Source of the DNA: Mucispirillum schaedleri ASF457
GTDB lineage: Bacteria; Chrysiogenota; Deferribacteres; Deferribacterales; Mucispirillaceae
Length of the DNA stretch: 64,000 nt
Assembly: GCF_000487995.2 (NCBI RefSeq)
Contig: NZ_CP097562.1
Location: 803,001 to 867,000 of the forward strand
Direction: 5' to 3'
Shown here piece after piece: positions 1 through 9,803 of this stretch. A program made the position numbers and the translations under genes. The notes beneath the pieces were generated by a model that had not been told where the DNA came from, did not search any database, and saw nothing but the letters and a program-made list of their open reading frames with translations. Position 1 is the stretch's first letter; every line of letters starts with the position of its first letter.

Positions 1-220
1 ACTATATTTATTACATTTAAAAGTATAATTTAAACTTAATTTACATGACTGCCTATATTTGTTATAGATTTTACATATCATTTTTTATGTATTTTACAAC
101 AAGCATTAAATTACATTATAATATCCCTATGCTTTTACAGAAACACAAACTTATTATATATCTTTTATACTTTTATAATATTTATTATAAATCATTTTTC
201 TTCTATACTAAAGAGTTACT
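1..220. other. Intergenic, no gene seen
   Basis: Very AT-rich stretch at the window edge. The only open frame on the plus strand codes a low-complexity Tyr/Phe/Ile-rich peptide with no ribosome-binding site, so I do not call it a gene. Nothing else is recognisable. Confidence 0.5.
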
Positions 221-252
221 AAAAAAGCCACTGATATTCAGTGGCTTTTGTT
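221..252 (-). terminator. Rho-independent terminator of the first chemoreceptor gene
   Basis: An 8-bp perfect stem (226-233 paired with 239-246) with a 5-base loop is flanked by A-rich and T-rich runs. Read on the minus strand it is followed by a run of T and lies just past the stop codon of the chemoreceptor gene ending at 276. The T-rich run on the other side could let it work in both directions. Confidence 0.8.
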
Positions 253-275
253 TTATTTTATTGTATTATATATAA

Positions 276-2276
276 CTATACATTAAATTTACTTATTAAC
301 ATTTTTAACCCGTCTGTTCTTTCCTGTAAATGTGCAACAGTTCTATTAACTTCACTTACTGCCTGATTACTTTCTTCAATACCTGCTGCAATTACCTGAG
401 TATTATCAACAACTGTTAATATTGTGCTGTATTGGTTAGACACACTTTCTGCAACTGTTTTCATTTCTCTGTGTAAGTCCATAACACTTTCAACAGCACT
501 TTTAAATCCTTCATTAGTTTCGCCAATATTATCAACACCAGCCTGAACGCTTTCTACTGATTTTGTCATCTCAACAGAAGCAAGATTTGATTTCTGCTGC
601 AATGAGCCTATAATAGATTCTATTTTGCCAGTAGCATGCTGTGTTCTTTCTGCAAGTTTTCTTACTTCATCTGCAACTACTGCAAACCCCCTGCCTGCTT
701 CACCTGCACGAGCTGCTTCAATTGCTGCATTTAATGCAAGAAGATTTGTCTGGTTTGCAATATCATTAATAACACTTAATATTTCACCTATCTGGTTAGA
801 GCTGTCTGCAAGCTCTGAAATAACAGCTTCCAATGATACTGTTTCATTTTTTATAGTCATCATATCCTGCTGCACACCATTTAACTGGTCTGCTCCAGAC
901 TGAGTTTTTACTGCTGCACCTTCTAATATATCCATATTAGTATCAAGAGCCTGTGATGTTTCATTAGAAATATCTCTAACAGTATCCATACTTAAAACCA
1001 TATCAGATATTTGTTTAGCCTGAGAATCAAAAGTTGTTGATAATTCTTCCATTGTAGCTGCAAGCTCATTATTACCTGAAGCAACTTCATTTGTTGCATC
1101 TTTTACTTCTTTAATAATAATCTGCACATTTTCTATAAAAGAATTAACATGTGCTGCCAGCTCTCCAAACTCATCTTTTGATTTAATATCTATTCGTTTA
1201 GTTAAATCACCATCACCATTTGTTAAATTACTTATCCTTGCTACAAGGACATCTAAAGGTTTAATAACACTAATATTTAATGATAATATAACAATGAATG
1301 CTAATATTATAGCCAAAACAGCAAAAAAGGAACTAGTTAAAAGAGCTTTTTTCTGACTGGCAATAATGTTATCAGCTGCTATTCTAACATCATCTGCAGA
1401 AAGTCTTTCATATTCTTCTAATTGAAAAAATAATGTATCCTTGCTGGTATTAACTTTCCCCATAGATGAAGAAAATTCACTAAATAAAGGCTCTGCATTT
1501 TTAGCCATTTTTTCAAGCTCTACAATTTTATTAGAGATATATGTTAAATCATCTATAGATTCTCTTAATCTTGCTACTTTTCTTGCTTCTTGTATATGTT
1601 CTCTCATTTCATTTATTTGCAGATAAATAGAATTATATACTTCCATACTGTAAGTAGCCCCTGAAAGTATTGTATTAGCAATAGATACTGTTTCTAAAGC
1701 ATGCTCTTTTGCTTCACCAAGTAAAAAAGAAAGTTTAAAAAAATTAAGAATACGCTCTTGATCATTTCTATCAATATAATCTTCCATACGATTAGCAGTT
1801 CTGTTTTGTATTCTCTCAGTAGCTGTGAATAAATCATTAGCAGTAGTAAGGAAAGTATCACCATTATCTTTAAGTAATTTAAAAGAATTAGTTACCTTTT
1901 GGGAGCTTACAGCAAAATCTTCAACACCACTATAAAATTCATCTAACTGATTATAATCATAAAACATTTTAGGATTTTTACTCACTATATTTTTAAACTG
2001 AGCTAAATTATCAGAATCTATTGCTTTTTGCATATTCTCAATATATTTTTGATCACCAGTAATTACATACTTGCTCACATCAGAATTAACATTTAATACA
2101 TTAGTTTTAACAGCAGTAAGCAGTAAATTCGCAGATAAACTGACTTCATCAAGAGTTTCAGCTTCATTTATCCCTTTTATACTAGCTATTATAGAGAATG
2201 AACTTGCTAAAATACATGTTAAAACAAGTATAATAGTAAAAGTATTAATTTTTTTTGCAATAGTGAATCTTAACAT
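276..2276 (-). CDS. Methyl-accepting chemotaxis protein
   Basis: Transmembrane chemoreceptor that senses a ligand outside the inner membrane and controls CheA kinase. From the N-terminus it has a signal-anchor helix, a long all-helical periplasmic region (about residues 35-310, possibly a double four-helix-bundle type), a second membrane helix near residues 320-340, a HAMP domain, and a long cytoplasmic coiled coil. The hairpin tip carries the classic [21 protein letters not shown] signature followed by [18 protein letters not shown]. The frame opens at a TTG at 2291, but I prefer the ATG at 2276, which has a GGGAT motif seven bases upstream and gives the usual short cytoplasmic N-terminus. 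No C-terminal CheR-binding pentapeptide is visible. No che genes are nearby. The ligand is unknown. Confidence 0.93.
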   Translation of the reverse strand: MLRFTIAKKINTFTIILVLTCILASSFSIIASIKGINEAETLDEVSLSANLLLTAVKTNVLNVNSDVSKYVITGDQKYIENMQKAIDSDNLAQFKNIVSKNPKMFYDYNQLDEFYSGVEDFAVSSQKVTNSFKLLKDNGDTFLTTANDLFTATERIQNRTANRMEDYIDRNDQERILNFFKLSFLLGEAKEHALETVSIANTILSGATYSMEVYNSIYLQINEMREHIQEARKVARLRESIDDLTYISNKIVELEKMAKNAEPLFSEFSSSMGKVNTSKDTLFFQLEEYERLSADDVRIAADNIIASQKKALLTSSFFAVLAIILAFIVILSLNISVIKPLDVLVARISNLTNGDGDLTKRIDIKSKDEFGELAAHVNSFIENVQIIIKEVKDATNEVASGNNELAATMEELSTTFDSQAKQISDMVLSMDTVRDISNETSQALDTNMDILEGAAVKTQSGADQLNGVQQDMMTIKNETVSLEAVISELADSSNQIGEILSVINDIANQTNLLALNAAIEAARAGEAGRGFAVVADEVRKLAERTQHATGKIESIIGSLQQKSNLASVEMTKSVESVQAGVDNIGETNEGFKSAVESVMDLHREMKTVAESVSNQYSTILTVVDNTQVIAAGIEESNQAVSEVNRTVAHLQERTDGLKMLISKFNV

Positions 2277-2397
2277 CGTCTTATCCCACAATCTTTATTT
2301 TATTTACAAATTATATATAATATATTGATGAGCAAATGTCAATATATCTTAACTAACAGGACAAATGTTACACTTTTAGTAAAAAATAAATCTTAAC

Positions 2398-3336
2398 TTA
2401 ATATAAATCAAGCAATAATTTATTTTCAATAACAATCTCATATGGAGATTTAAAATTTAAGCATGTTTTAGCAGTATTATTATATCTATCTTCATGCTGT
2501 TTAAGAGCCTTAATTAATTCATCTTTGGAATAGAATTTATTATTTGCATATAAAATTTTTCCATCCTCTCTATGACTTCTTTCCACCTTTCCATTCTGCC
2601 AAGGTGAATAAGGTCTTATTCGTTTAATAGTATATCCTTTCTTTTCAGCTGTCTCTTCAAAATAGCTTTTCTTGTTTGTAACTTCCTTATCATTTACAAA
2701 CTCATAGCCATTATCCACTTGAATTGTTTTTAGTGGAAAGCCAAATTTACTTTCCAGTTCGTCTAAAAACTTACCTGTTTCAAATGTGCTTTTTTCTTCT
2801 ACTATTTCTAATACTCTCATTCTGCTGTATTCATCTATCGCTGTTATCTGATAATATTTTTTACCATAGCTGGAAAACATTATACATTCCTGTGGAACAT
2901 ATTTTATATCTATCTGAACCTTGTCGCCTATATACTGACCTGTTATTGGTTCATATCTTGTATAGCTCTTTTTTGACTTGTTTAATGACTTTAAGCCTTT
3001 CTTCCTTATCTGCATACACATACTGCCAAAACTACGATTATAACCAATTTCTAGAAGTCTGACATATACCTCCGCATTACCATACAAACCATGCTCGGCA
3101 TATGTGTTAAATATTAAATCAAGCTCTTCTTTACTATGCTTATTTGGACTGTTTCTTGGTCTACGACTTTTAAAAGATAAACTCTGAACTGTTCCATCAT
3201 ATTTCTTTAAATGCCTGTATACAAACATACGGTTCACTTGATATTTGCGGGCTGCTTTCGTTGCTCCTTTTTTTAATGCATACTCACATAACCGTTGACG
3301 AAATCGCATTTCTTCTGTTATTATCACTTTATTCAT
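2398..3336 (-). CDS. IS481-family DDE transposase
   Basis: Cuts and joins the ends of the surrounding insertion sequence. The 312-residue protein has an N-terminal helix-turn-helix (about residues 10-50, with the AARKYQVNRMFVYRHLKKY helices), a linker, and an rve-type integrase core. Likely catalytic residues are Asp in VQIDIK, Asp in IQVDNGYEF and Glu in NGKVERSHR. The last segment with SPWQNGKVERSHREDG is characteristic of IS481/IS3-type cores. No frameshift or stop interrupts it, so it could be active. The ATG at 3336 is preceded by an AAGAGGT ribosome-binding site that lies inside a long hairpin described separately. It stands alone between the chemoreceptor and a repeat-rich gap. Confidence 0.9.
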   Translation of the reverse strand: MNKVIITEEMRFRQRLCEYALKKGATKAARKYQVNRMFVYRHLKKYDGTVQSLSFKSRRPRNSPNKHSKEELDLIFNTYAEHGLYGNAEVYVRLLEIGYNRSFGSMCMQIRKKGLKSLNKSKKSYTRYEPITGQYIGDKVQIDIKYVPQECIMFSSYGKKYYQITAIDEYSRMRVLEIVEEKSTFETGKFLDELESKFGFPLKTIQVDNGYEFVNDKEVTNKKSYFEETAEKKGYTIKRIRPYSPWQNGKVERSHREDGKILYANNKFYSKDELIKALKQHEDRYNNTAKTCLNFKSPYEIVIENKLLLDLY

Positions 3337-3340
3337 TGTG

Positions 3341-3398
3341 ATACCTCTTAGTTTAGTTTAGTTTTTTGCTTAATTTTATACTATATACTAAGAGGTAT
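3341..3398 (-). promoter_or_regulatory. Hairpin able to mask the transposase ribosome-binding site
   Basis: Two perfectly complementary 12-base arms (3341-3352 and 3387-3398) flank a 34-base AT-rich loop. On the minus strand the arm next to the gene contains the AAGAGGT ribosome-binding site five bases before the transposase ATG. A transcript entering from outside the IS would include both arms and hide this site. A transcript started inside the loop would not. Translation control by such hairpins is known for other IS elements; here it is inference. Confidence 0.6.
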
Positions 3399-3428
3399 TT
3401 TTTTATACTTATTTTTGTAACATATGTC

Positions 3429-3729
3429 TCATAATCTTACAAAATCTAATATGTTTTACCCCTGTTTTTTAATAAATACTATGATATAATATACATCAGA
3501 GCAATAAGTAAACTTACCCAGAAATTTTGTGCAGCATTCATTTTGAGCCTGATTTTATAGATGAAAAATATAAATTATATATATTACAAAAGTGCATAAT
3601 ATATTTAAGTTATCTTACTTTTAGATACTTCGCCTTTAAGGCTCAGTATAACTTACTGCTTTCACACCACAGTCATTTTGAGCCTGATTTTAAAGGCGAA
3701 AAATCTAAAAAATATGATATAAGTTTTAA
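3429..3729. repeat. Cluster of dispersed palindromic repeats
   Basis: Contains three copies of the window's dispersed repeat: 3535-3575, 3619-3652 (opposite orientation) and 3672-3712. Each has the core GAGCCTGATTTTAAAGGCGAA or its complement. A short open frame across the copies (3527-3733) encodes only translated repeat and is not a gene. No promoter or RNA gene is obvious. Confidence 0.8.
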
Positions 3730-4584
3730 CTAAAATTTTACTTTTATTCCAGTGTGAAATATAAGACTGTTTATAAACTTAATTTCTGCAAAAATAGATG
3801 AATACTTATAAATATCAAGCTCCATGCCAAACAGCATATTGATATTTTTATCATAATTTTCTTGATACTCTGCAGCTGCATAGAAATTATATACTGACAT
3901 ACCTGTCATTAAATATTCATTAGGAACAGCAATATTAATATTTTCAATCATTAATCCGTTATTAAAAAGAGTTGTGTAATCTGCTCCAGTATAAATATTT
4001 AATATAAAATTTTTATTAAATGTAATATATGTGCCTGCTTTTAATGCAAATGATGCATTATAAAATATATCTTCATAGCGTTCTGAAACTGTTAAGCCAA
4101 AACCTGTTTTAAATGAAATATATGGTGTATATTTTTTTATAGACCATTCATAAGCTGCTTCAAATCCTGCCATATAGATATGTTCATTACTTTTTTTTGA
4201 AAATACAGATGTATAATCTTTTATAAGATATTGGTGATTATTCTTATTAAGTGTATATTTTATATCCAAAAGACTATTTCTAAATGTATAGTTTACAAAT
4301 AATTTAAGAAATGGTGTAATATAAAGGTCTGCTTCTGTTTTGATTCCACTACTGTATTTACTTATTTCTGTATTACTTAATGCTTTGCTTGATGTTATTA
4401 AGTTAAATCCATCTGTGCTGCTGTATTCATAACCTATGCTTATGTTAAAAGGCTGCTTTTTAATAAATCCCTTTTCATTAAATCTTTCATCAAATAGTGG
4501 CAGGCTGTATGCATAACTTATTTGTATTAAAAAATGACATAATGCAAATATTATTATAGTGTATTTTATTGTTTTAAATTTCAC
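3730..4584 (-). CDS. Putative outer-membrane beta-barrel protein
   Basis: I do not recognise a named family. The 284-residue protein starts with a cleavable-looking signal peptide (hydrophobic stretch ending ISYAYS, about residue 27). It continues with alternating polar and aromatic strands such as FNISIGYEYSS, FLKLFVNYTF and FILNIYTGADY, and ends FHTGIKVKF, a C-terminal Phe like that used by the BAM machinery. This pattern fits a small outer-membrane barrel of 8-12 strands. It follows larE by one base in the same operon, but no functional link is evident. The 3' end runs directly into dispersed repeats. Confidence 0.65.
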   Translation of the reverse strand: MKFKTIKYTIIIFALCHFLIQISYAYSLPLFDERFNEKGFIKKQPFNISIGYEYSSTDGFNLITSSKALSNTEISKYSSGIKTEADLYITPFLKLFVNYTFRNSLLDIKYTLNKNNHQYLIKDYTSVFSKKSNEHIYMAGFEAAYEWSIKKYTPYISFKTGFGLTVSERYEDIFYNASFALKAGTYITFNKNFILNIYTGADYTTLFNNGLMIENINIAVPNEYLMTGMSVYNFYAAAEYQENYDKNINMLFGMELDIYKYSSIFAEIKFINSLIFHTGIKVKF

Positions 4585-5388
4585 TTATATCAGCCTATTC
4601 ATAGAGCCAGTTTTATATTCTTCTAAATCCATACATACAAATATAAATCCAAGAGATTTCAGATATGTAATAATTTTACTTCGTATTTCTTTATTATTTA
4701 TAATATCTTTTATATGATTTTCAGATGCTTCTATTCTGGCTGTTTGATTATGATATCTTACTCTTACACTGTTAAAGCCAAGTGAATGTATATAGCATTC
4801 ACTTTTAGATATAATTTCAATCATTTCTTTACTTATTTCTATGTTGTATGGAAACCGTGAAAAATAGCATGCAAAAGATGGTTTATTATAGTCTAAGTCT
4901 GCCTGTTTTAAAAGGTTTCTAATATCTTCTTTTGTAAGAGCTGCCATATCAAGCGGGCTTAATGCACCAGCTTCCTGCACAGCTTTAAATCCGGGACGAA
5001 AATCTTTTCTATCATCATAATTTGAGCCTTCAATAATAGTATCACAGCCATCATTTTCTGCCATTGTTTTTAGCATAGAAAACATATATTTTTTACATAT
5101 ATAGCATCTTTCTTTTGGGTTATATTTAATATTTTCAATCATTTCTAATGGCTCAATATAAATTATCTTATGCTCTATATTTAATAGTATTGCAGTGTTT
5201 TCAGCATCTTTCAGCTCACTGTCAGGGTATAAATAAGAATGAAATGTATATGCTTTTGTTTTAATATTCAGTTTAGAAAGATAGTATAGAAGCAGTGTAG
5301 AATCAGTGCCGCCTGAAAAAGCGACGGCACATGATTTAAAACATTTTAATATATTGATTAACTTTTCTTCTTTATCTTTTAATGTCAT
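4585..5388 (-). CDS. larE: LarE-like ATP-dependent sulfur transferase (NPN cofactor synthesis)
   Basis: LarE adenylates a pyridinium dicarboxylate mononucleotide and adds sulfur, a step in making the nickel-pincer cofactor of lactate racemase and related enzymes. The 267-residue protein has the PP-loop AFSGGTDS (residues 23-30), the RCYICKK motif (C95, C98) and the family signature GSNYDDRKDFRPG (121-133). Cys174 in PSFACYFSRFPY is at the position of the sacrificial cysteine. Its start overlaps the nhaB stop, indicating co-translation. No larB, larC or larA homologue lies in the window, so the substrate enzyme must be encoded elsewhere or the protein serves another thiolation. Family assignment is good; cofactor role is by homology. 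Confidence 0.82.
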   Translation of the reverse strand: MTLKDKEEKLINILKCFKSCAVAFSGGTDSTLLLYYLSKLNIKTKAYTFHSYLYPDSELKDAENTAILLNIEHKIIYIEPLEMIENIKYNPKERCYICKKYMFSMLKTMAENDGCDTIIEGSNYDDRKDFRPGFKAVQEAGALSPLDMAALTKEDIRNLLKQADLDYNKPSFACYFSRFPYNIEISKEMIEIISKSECYIHSLGFNSVRVRYHNQTARIEASENHIKDIINNKEIRSKIITYLKSLGFIFVCMDLEEYKTGSMNRLI

Positions 5389-6911
5389 TACAAATTATAG
5401 TATGTTGCGATTAATGCAACTGTTGTCATTATAATTGTATATGGAAGTGCAAGTTTCATCATCTGTAAATAAGATAATCTTATTAATGGGGCAAGTGTAG
5501 AAGTTAGCAAGAATAAAAATGCAGCCTGTCCGTTTGGTGTTGCAACTGATGGAATATTTGTTCCCATATTTGTAGCAACAGCAAGTTTATCTGCCTGAAG
5601 CTGGTCAATTATACCGCCTTTTAATGCAGCAACAACTTCTGTAATATAAACAGTAGCAACAAACACATTGTCACTAATAGCAGAAAGCACACCGTTTGCA
5701 ATAAAGAATGCTAATATCTGATGTTTACCATCCATTCCAAAAACCACATTAATGATAGGTTTAAATAACCCTTGGTCTGCAATAACTGCTACAATTGTAA
5801 AAAATACAACTAAGAGTGCAGTAAATGGCAGTGATTCAGTAAATGCTTCACCAAAATGGTGTTCTTCAATAACACCTGTAAATGATGTAACTAAAATGAT
5901 AATTGTTAAACCAACAAGACCTACTTCTGCTAAATGCAGAGCAAGAGCAATGATTAAAAATACACCCGCAGCAGCTTCTGCAATGTATCTGCCTATTGTT
6001 TTAACATCCATATCTTCAGAAGTTCTTTTCACTTCAGCTTCTAAAACCTTACGGACATTTTCAGGCATTTGGTAGCCATAGCCTAATATTTTAAATACTT
6101 CTGTAAGAACACATGTTACAAGACCGGCAAAAAATACTGGCACTGAAACAGGGGAACATTCTTTAAAAAACTGTATAAAATCCCAGCCCATTTGTTTACC
6201 AATAATTAAGTTTTGCGGCTCACCTACTAATGTTAATGCACCGCCTAATGCTGTTCCAACAGCAGCATGCATCATTAAGTTTCTTAAAAATCCACGAAAA
6301 TTATTTAAATCTTCTCTGTCAATTTCATCAATACCATCATCATCTTTAATAGATTTTGCCTGCCTGTCGCCTTTGTTTGATGCATATTTATGATATATCC
6401 CATAAAATCCATAAGCAACAGTAATAACAACTGCTGTAACAGTAAGTGCATCTAAAAATGCAGATAAAAATGCTCCAAGGAAGCAAAAAATTAATGATAA
6501 TAAGATTTTAGAGCGAACACTTACTAAAAGACGAGTAAAAATAAAAAGCAGCAGTTCTTTCATAAAGAAAATACCTGCTACCATAAACATAAGTAATAGT
6601 AACACTGGAAAATTATCTACTACATGGTGATAGACATGTTCAGCGGAAGTCATACCAATAACGACTGCTTCAATAGCTAATAAACCACCAGATGGCAGTG
6701 GATAGCATACTAATGCTAATGCTAATGTAGAAATAAATTCTGCCATTAACACCCAGCCTGCTACAAATGGATTAATAGCAAATAAAATAGGGTTAATGAT
6801 AAGATATGATATAATTAAAATCTTATACCATCTTGGAGCTCTGCCTAAAAAGTTAGAGCCTATTGCAGATAATACATTTTTTTCTGCACCTGAATTTCCA
6901 TTTACCTTCAT
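5388..6911 (-). CDS. nhaB: Na+/H+ antiporter NhaB
   Basis: Inner-membrane sodium/proton antiporter for sodium extrusion and pH homeostasis. The 507 residues match the usual NhaB length (about 510). The sequence contains strongly conserved NhaB segments: [14 protein letters not shown], the [19 protein letters not shown] region, [19 protein letters not shown] and [15 protein letters not shown]. About 12 membrane segments are visible, plus a charged cytoplasmic loop near residues 180-205. The ATG follows a GGGAGAG ribosome-binding site. It heads an operon with larE and an outer-membrane protein. A sodium antiporter suits a host-mucosal or saline habitat, but that is inference. Confidence 0.95.
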   Translation of the reverse strand: MKVNGNSGAEKNVLSAIGSNFLGRAPRWYKILIISYLIINPILFAINPFVAGWVLMAEFISTLALALVCYPLPSGGLLAIEAVVIGMTSAEHVYHHVVDNFPVLLLLMFMVAGIFFMKELLLFIFTRLLVSVRSKILLSLIFCFLGAFLSAFLDALTVTAVVITVAYGFYGIYHKYASNKGDRQAKSIKDDDGIDEIDREDLNNFRGFLRNLMMHAAVGTALGGALTLVGEPQNLIIGKQMGWDFIQFFKECSPVSVPVFFAGLVTCVLTEVFKILGYGYQMPENVRKVLEAEVKRTSEDMDVKTIGRYIAEAAAGVFLIIALALHLAEVGLVGLTIIILVTSFTGVIEEHHFGEAFTESLPFTALLVVFFTIVAVIADQGLFKPIINVVFGMDGKHQILAFFIANGVLSAISDNVFVATVYITEVVAALKGGIIDQLQADKLAVATNMGTNIPSVATPNGQAAFLFLLTSTLAPLIRLSYLQMMKLALPYTIIMTTVALIATYYNL

Positions 6912-7036
6912 TTTTTCTCTCCCAAGATAAACAATTATTATAATATTCTATTAATAAACTTATTTTTTTATATTGCAAGAGAAAATTTGTATTTTTTTTT
7001 AAATAAAATTAATATTATATAATATAAAAGAAAGTT

Positions 7037-7465
7037 TTAATACAGCTTATTAATTTTAAACTGCCAGTTATCCTCTGTATCGCTTATAAAGTCATACTCT
7101 AATATTTCATCAACTGTGTTTATGCGGCTGTCATGGTTAAATGTAACTACTTTTGCTTTTCTGCATGCCATTTCGTCATTTGTTATATATTTAGAAAGGG
7201 ATATAATCACTTCATCTCCAACCTGACAGCTTCTTGCAGCAGCTCCGTTTAAGCAGACAATACCACTGCCTTTTTCTCCGGGCAGCACATAAGTAGCAAT
7301 TCTTGCACCACTTGCTTTGTTCCAAATATATACAAACTCCATAGGGCGAATACCTGCCTTGTGAAGTATATCTTCATCAATTGTAACACTTCCATGATAA
7401 TGCAGTGCACTTTCTGTTATTTTTATCCCATGCAGTTTTGCAGATATAACTTCAATCAGCTCCAC
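7037..7465 (-). CDS. panD: Aspartate 1-decarboxylase (pyruvoyl-dependent)
   Basis: Makes beta-alanine from aspartate for pantothenate and CoA. The proenzyme self-cleaves at Gly25-Ser26 (in LHYHGSVTID) to create the pyruvoyl group. Conserved active-site surroundings are present: Lys10, the IWNKASGARIATYVL strand and NGAAAR. At 142 residues it is slightly longer than typical because of a C-terminal acidic tail after KYI. The start is GTG at 7465, six to seven bases after a strong GGAGG. It is divergent from the TSUP permease; no other pan genes are close. Confidence 0.93.
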   Translation of the reverse strand: MELIEVISAKLHGIKITESALHYHGSVTIDEDILHKAGIRPMEFVYIWNKASGARIATYVLPGEKGSGIVCLNGAAARSCQVGDEVIISLSKYITNDEMACRKAKVVTFNHDSRINTVDEILEYDFISDTEDNWQFKINKLY

Positions 7466-7524
7466 TAATAAGCCTCCAAAAAATATAGTAGAATAGGTAT
7501 ATATTAAATTGTAGAATAAATCAA

Positions 7525-7553
7525 TTGAAATAATTACAAATTTATATTATAGA
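7525..7553 (+). promoter_or_regulatory. Sigma70-type promoter for the TSUP permease
   Basis: TTGAAA at 7525-7530 and TATAGA at 7548-7553 are separated by 17 bases and lie 19 bases before the start codon, with a GGGGGA ribosome-binding site between. The AT-rich context makes chance matches likely, but spacing and position fit. Confidence 0.5.
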
Positions 7554-7571
7554 TTACTCTGGGGGAATTAT

Positions 7572-8348
7572 ATGGAATATATTTCTGATTCATACTATAT
7601 ACTTGCATTTTTAATTGCTGCTTCATTTTGTGCAGGCTTTATTGACAGTATTGCAGGCGGCGGCGGGTTTATCCTTGTGCCTGCTTTAATGCTTGCTGGT
7701 CTTTCTCCAACTATGGCAGTAGCTACAAATAAACTGCCTGCAGTATTTGGCACAGCAACTGCCGCATATAACTTTATCCGCAGTAAAACTGTAATATGGC
7801 CTATTGCATTAATTGGTCTTGTGTGTGCATTTTTAGGCGGGATGGCAGGCTCTCATATAAACTTAGGGGTTACTCAAGATACTCTAAATAAAATCATTCT
7901 TTTTATTCTTCCTATTGCTGCTATTGTAACATTTATTCCTAAAAAGAATTTAAAACATAATGTAAAAGATTTTTCCAGAAAGGAGCTTTATATTGCTGCA
8001 CCATTTATCACTTTTGTTTTAGGAATATATGACGGCTTTTTTGGTCCTGGAATGGGAACATTTTTGATTATAGCATTTTATTCAATTCTTGGTATGAATA
8101 TGGTGCAGGCTTCAGCTGTTGCAAAGATAGTAAATTTTGCTTCAGGTGCAGGTGCATTAGTAATGTTCTTAAAAGCAGGACAGGTGATAATATATATTGG
8201 CATACCGCTTTTAATAGCTAATGTATTAGGCAGCTATATAGGCAGTAAAATGGCTATTAAAAACGGGCAGGCTTTTGTTAAAAAAATATTAATAATTGTA
8301 TTTATTGTGATGTTTGTATCACTTATTATTAAAATTGTTAAAGCATAA
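7572..8348 (+). CDS. TSUP (TauE/SafE) family membrane permease
   Basis: Integral membrane protein of the sulfite-exporter-like TSUP family, which moves sulfur-containing or small organic anions across the inner membrane. The 258 residues form about eight membrane helices in two repeats. The first holds GFIDSIAGGGGFILVPAL and the NKLPAVFGTATA motif. The second has GIYDGFFGPGMGTFL and AKIVNFASGAGAL. Both are typical of YfcA-like members. GGGGG lies six bases before the ATG. It is a single-gene unit. The substrate cannot be told from sequence. Confidence 0.88.
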   Translation: MEYISDSYYILAFLIAASFCAGFIDSIAGGGGFILVPALMLAGLSPTMAVATNKLPAVFGTATAAYNFIRSKTVIWPIALIGLVCAFLGGMAGSHINLGVTQDTLNKIILFILPIAAIVTFIPKKNLKHNVKDFSRKELYIAAPFITFVLGIYDGFFGPGMGTFLIIAFYSILGMNMVQASAVAKIVNFASGAGALVMFLKAGQVIIYIGIPLLIANVLGSYIGSKMAIKNGQAFVKKILIIVFIVMFVSLIIKIVKA

Positions 8349-8770
8349 AATTTGCAGGATTTTTGATTTAGACTTACACAAAAAATTAGACTAATACATA
8401 TAATGAATACTGCAATAAAATAAAGTAAATTAGGTCATACTGAGCTTGGTTTAAAGCGAAGTATCTAAAATATATAAACTGCAATAATTATAAAAATAGT
8501 ATGTATAATTATTGAAATTTATACTATATAGATTTTTCGCTTTGCTAAAAATGACTTACTAGTGTGAAAGATGTAAGTCATACTGAGCTTGATTTATAAG
8601 CGAAGTATCTAACATATATAAACTGCAATAATCATAAAAATAGTATGTATAGTTATTGAAATTTATACCGTATAGATTTTTTGCCTTTAAAAATCAGGCT
8701 CAAAAAGACTGATACACAAAATTACTGGATTCAAAAAATAACAAGTTGCATAAATAATTATAATATTATT
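8349..8770. repeat. Two tandem copies of a 143-bp composite palindromic repeat
   Basis: No gene. Copy one runs about 8434-8556 and copy two about 8577-8710, with a period of 143 bases. Each unit starts with GTCATACTGAGCTTG...GCGAAGTATCTAA and ends with the near-complement TAGATTTTTCGC...AATGAC, so the unit is an inverted repeat with arms of about 35 bases around a 55-base AT-rich core. This has the form of a miniature inverted-repeat element, present here twice in tandem. Confidence 0.75.
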
Positions 8771-8771
8771 T

Positions 8772-8804
8772 AGCTTAATGGGAAGATAAACTTCCCATTA
8801 GGCT
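8772..8804 (-). terminator. Stem-loop at the end of the aldolase gene
   Basis: A 14-bp stem (8772-8785 with 8791-8804, one G-T pair) and a 5-base loop lie just beyond the aldolase stop codon at 8812. The following minus-strand sequence is AT-rich but lacks a long T run, so termination strength is uncertain; it may chiefly protect the 3' end. Confidence 0.6.
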
Positions 8805-8811
8805 TATATAC

Positions 8812-9789
8812 TTATTTCACTCTGTTTGCACTGCCTAAAACATTTTCGTTTTTAGCTTTATATGCTTTTACAAGTTCGCTTCTAGCATTACCTAAATATT
8901 TTCTAGGGTCAAATTCACTTGGTTGTGTAGCAAGTGTTTCTCTAACTTTTGCAGTGAAAGCAAGACGACCATCAGAGTCAATATTAATTTTACATACTGC
9001 TGATTTAGCAGCTTTTCTTAACTGGTCTTCAGGAACACCAACTGCATTTTCCATTTTACCACCGTATTTATTGATTAACTCTACATATTCAGGAAGAACA
9101 GAAGAAGCACCATGTAAAACAATAGGGAAGTTTGGAAGTCTTTTTTCACATTCTTCTAATATATCAAAACGAAGTGGTGGAACACTTTCGCCCGGTTTTA
9201 ATTTAAATTTGTATGCACCATGTGATGTTCCAATAGATATTGCAAGCGAATCAACACCAGTGCGTTTAACAAAATCTTCAACCTGGTCTGGGTCTGTATA
9301 GTGAGAATGTTCGCTTTGAACTTCATCTTCTATACCAGCAAGCACACCTAATTCACCTTCAACAGTAACATCAAATTGATGAGCATAATCAACAACTTTT
9401 TTAGTTAATGCAACATTTTCTTCATAAGGCAGATGAGAGCCGTCAATCATAACTGATGAGAAGCCTTTTTCTATACAGTCAACACAAAGCTCATAGCTGT
9501 CTCCATGGTCTAGATGCAATGCTATAGGTATGCTGCAGCCTAATTCTTTTGCATATTCAACTGCACCAACAGCTAAATATCTTAAAATTGTTGCATTTGC
9601 ATAATTTCTTGCACCTTTTGAAACCTGCAGTATAACTGGAGATTTTGTTTCAGCACAAGCCTGAATAATTGCTTGAATCTGCTCCAAATTGTTAAAGTTG
9701 TATGCAGGAACTGCATAACCATTTTTCATAGCGTCTGCAAACATTTCTTTTGTGTTTACAAGACCTAATTCTTTGTAAGAAACTGCCAT
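8812..9789 (-). CDS. fba: Class II fructose-bisphosphate aldolase
   Basis: Zinc enzyme interconverting fructose 1,6-bisphosphate with dihydroxyacetone phosphate and glyceraldehyde 3-phosphate in glycolysis/gluconeogenesis. The 325 residues form one TIM barrel. Visible active-site features are LHLDHGDS (Asp94 catalytic, His95 zinc ligand), VEGELG, SIGTSHGAYKF (His190) and IVLHGASS (His226). The AAAGGAGG ribosome-binding site eight bases before the ATG is one of the best in the window, fitting high expression. It follows a flavoprotein gene by 14 bases on the same strand. A stem-loop follows the stop. Confidence 0.95.
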   Translation of the reverse strand: MAVSYKELGLVNTKEMFADAMKNGYAVPAYNFNNLEQIQAIIQACAETKSPVILQVSKGARNYANATILRYLAVGAVEYAKELGCSIPIALHLDHGDSYELCVDCIEKGFSSVMIDGSHLPYEENVALTKKVVDYAHQFDVTVEGELGVLAGIEDEVQSEHSHYTDPDQVEDFVKRTGVDSLAISIGTSHGAYKFKLKPGESVPPLRFDILEECEKRLPNFPIVLHGASSVLPEYVELINKYGGKMENAVGVPEDQLRKAAKSAVCKINIDSDGRLAFTAKVRETLATQPSEFDPRKYLGNARSELVKAYKAKNENVLGSANRVK

Positions 9790-9803
9790 TAGAGTATCCT
9801 CCT

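Larger units (their letters stand above)
2360..3428 (-). mobile_element. Intact IS481-like insertion sequence
   Basis: A single DDE transposase gene nearly fills the element. Imperfect terminal inverted repeats of 13 bases (2360-2372 and 3416-3428, 12 of 13 matching) contain inner TGTTACA/TGTAACA ends, in keeping with the TGT...ACA termini typical of the IS481 family. The exact outer edge could be 2366/3422 instead. I found no clear target-site duplication. The family name rests on transposase architecture and end type; a database comparison was not possible. Confidence 0.75.

Noticed and set aside
625-903. Plus-strand open frame inside the first chemoreceptor gene
   Set aside because: It is a shadow of the conserved signalling domain on the other strand; many similar shadows lie within nhaB, fba, ligA and others.
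3527-3733. 68-codon open frame on the plus strand
   Set aside because: It translates three dispersed repeat copies; the peptide pattern HFEPDFKGEK simply mirrors the repeat and there is no ribosome-binding site.
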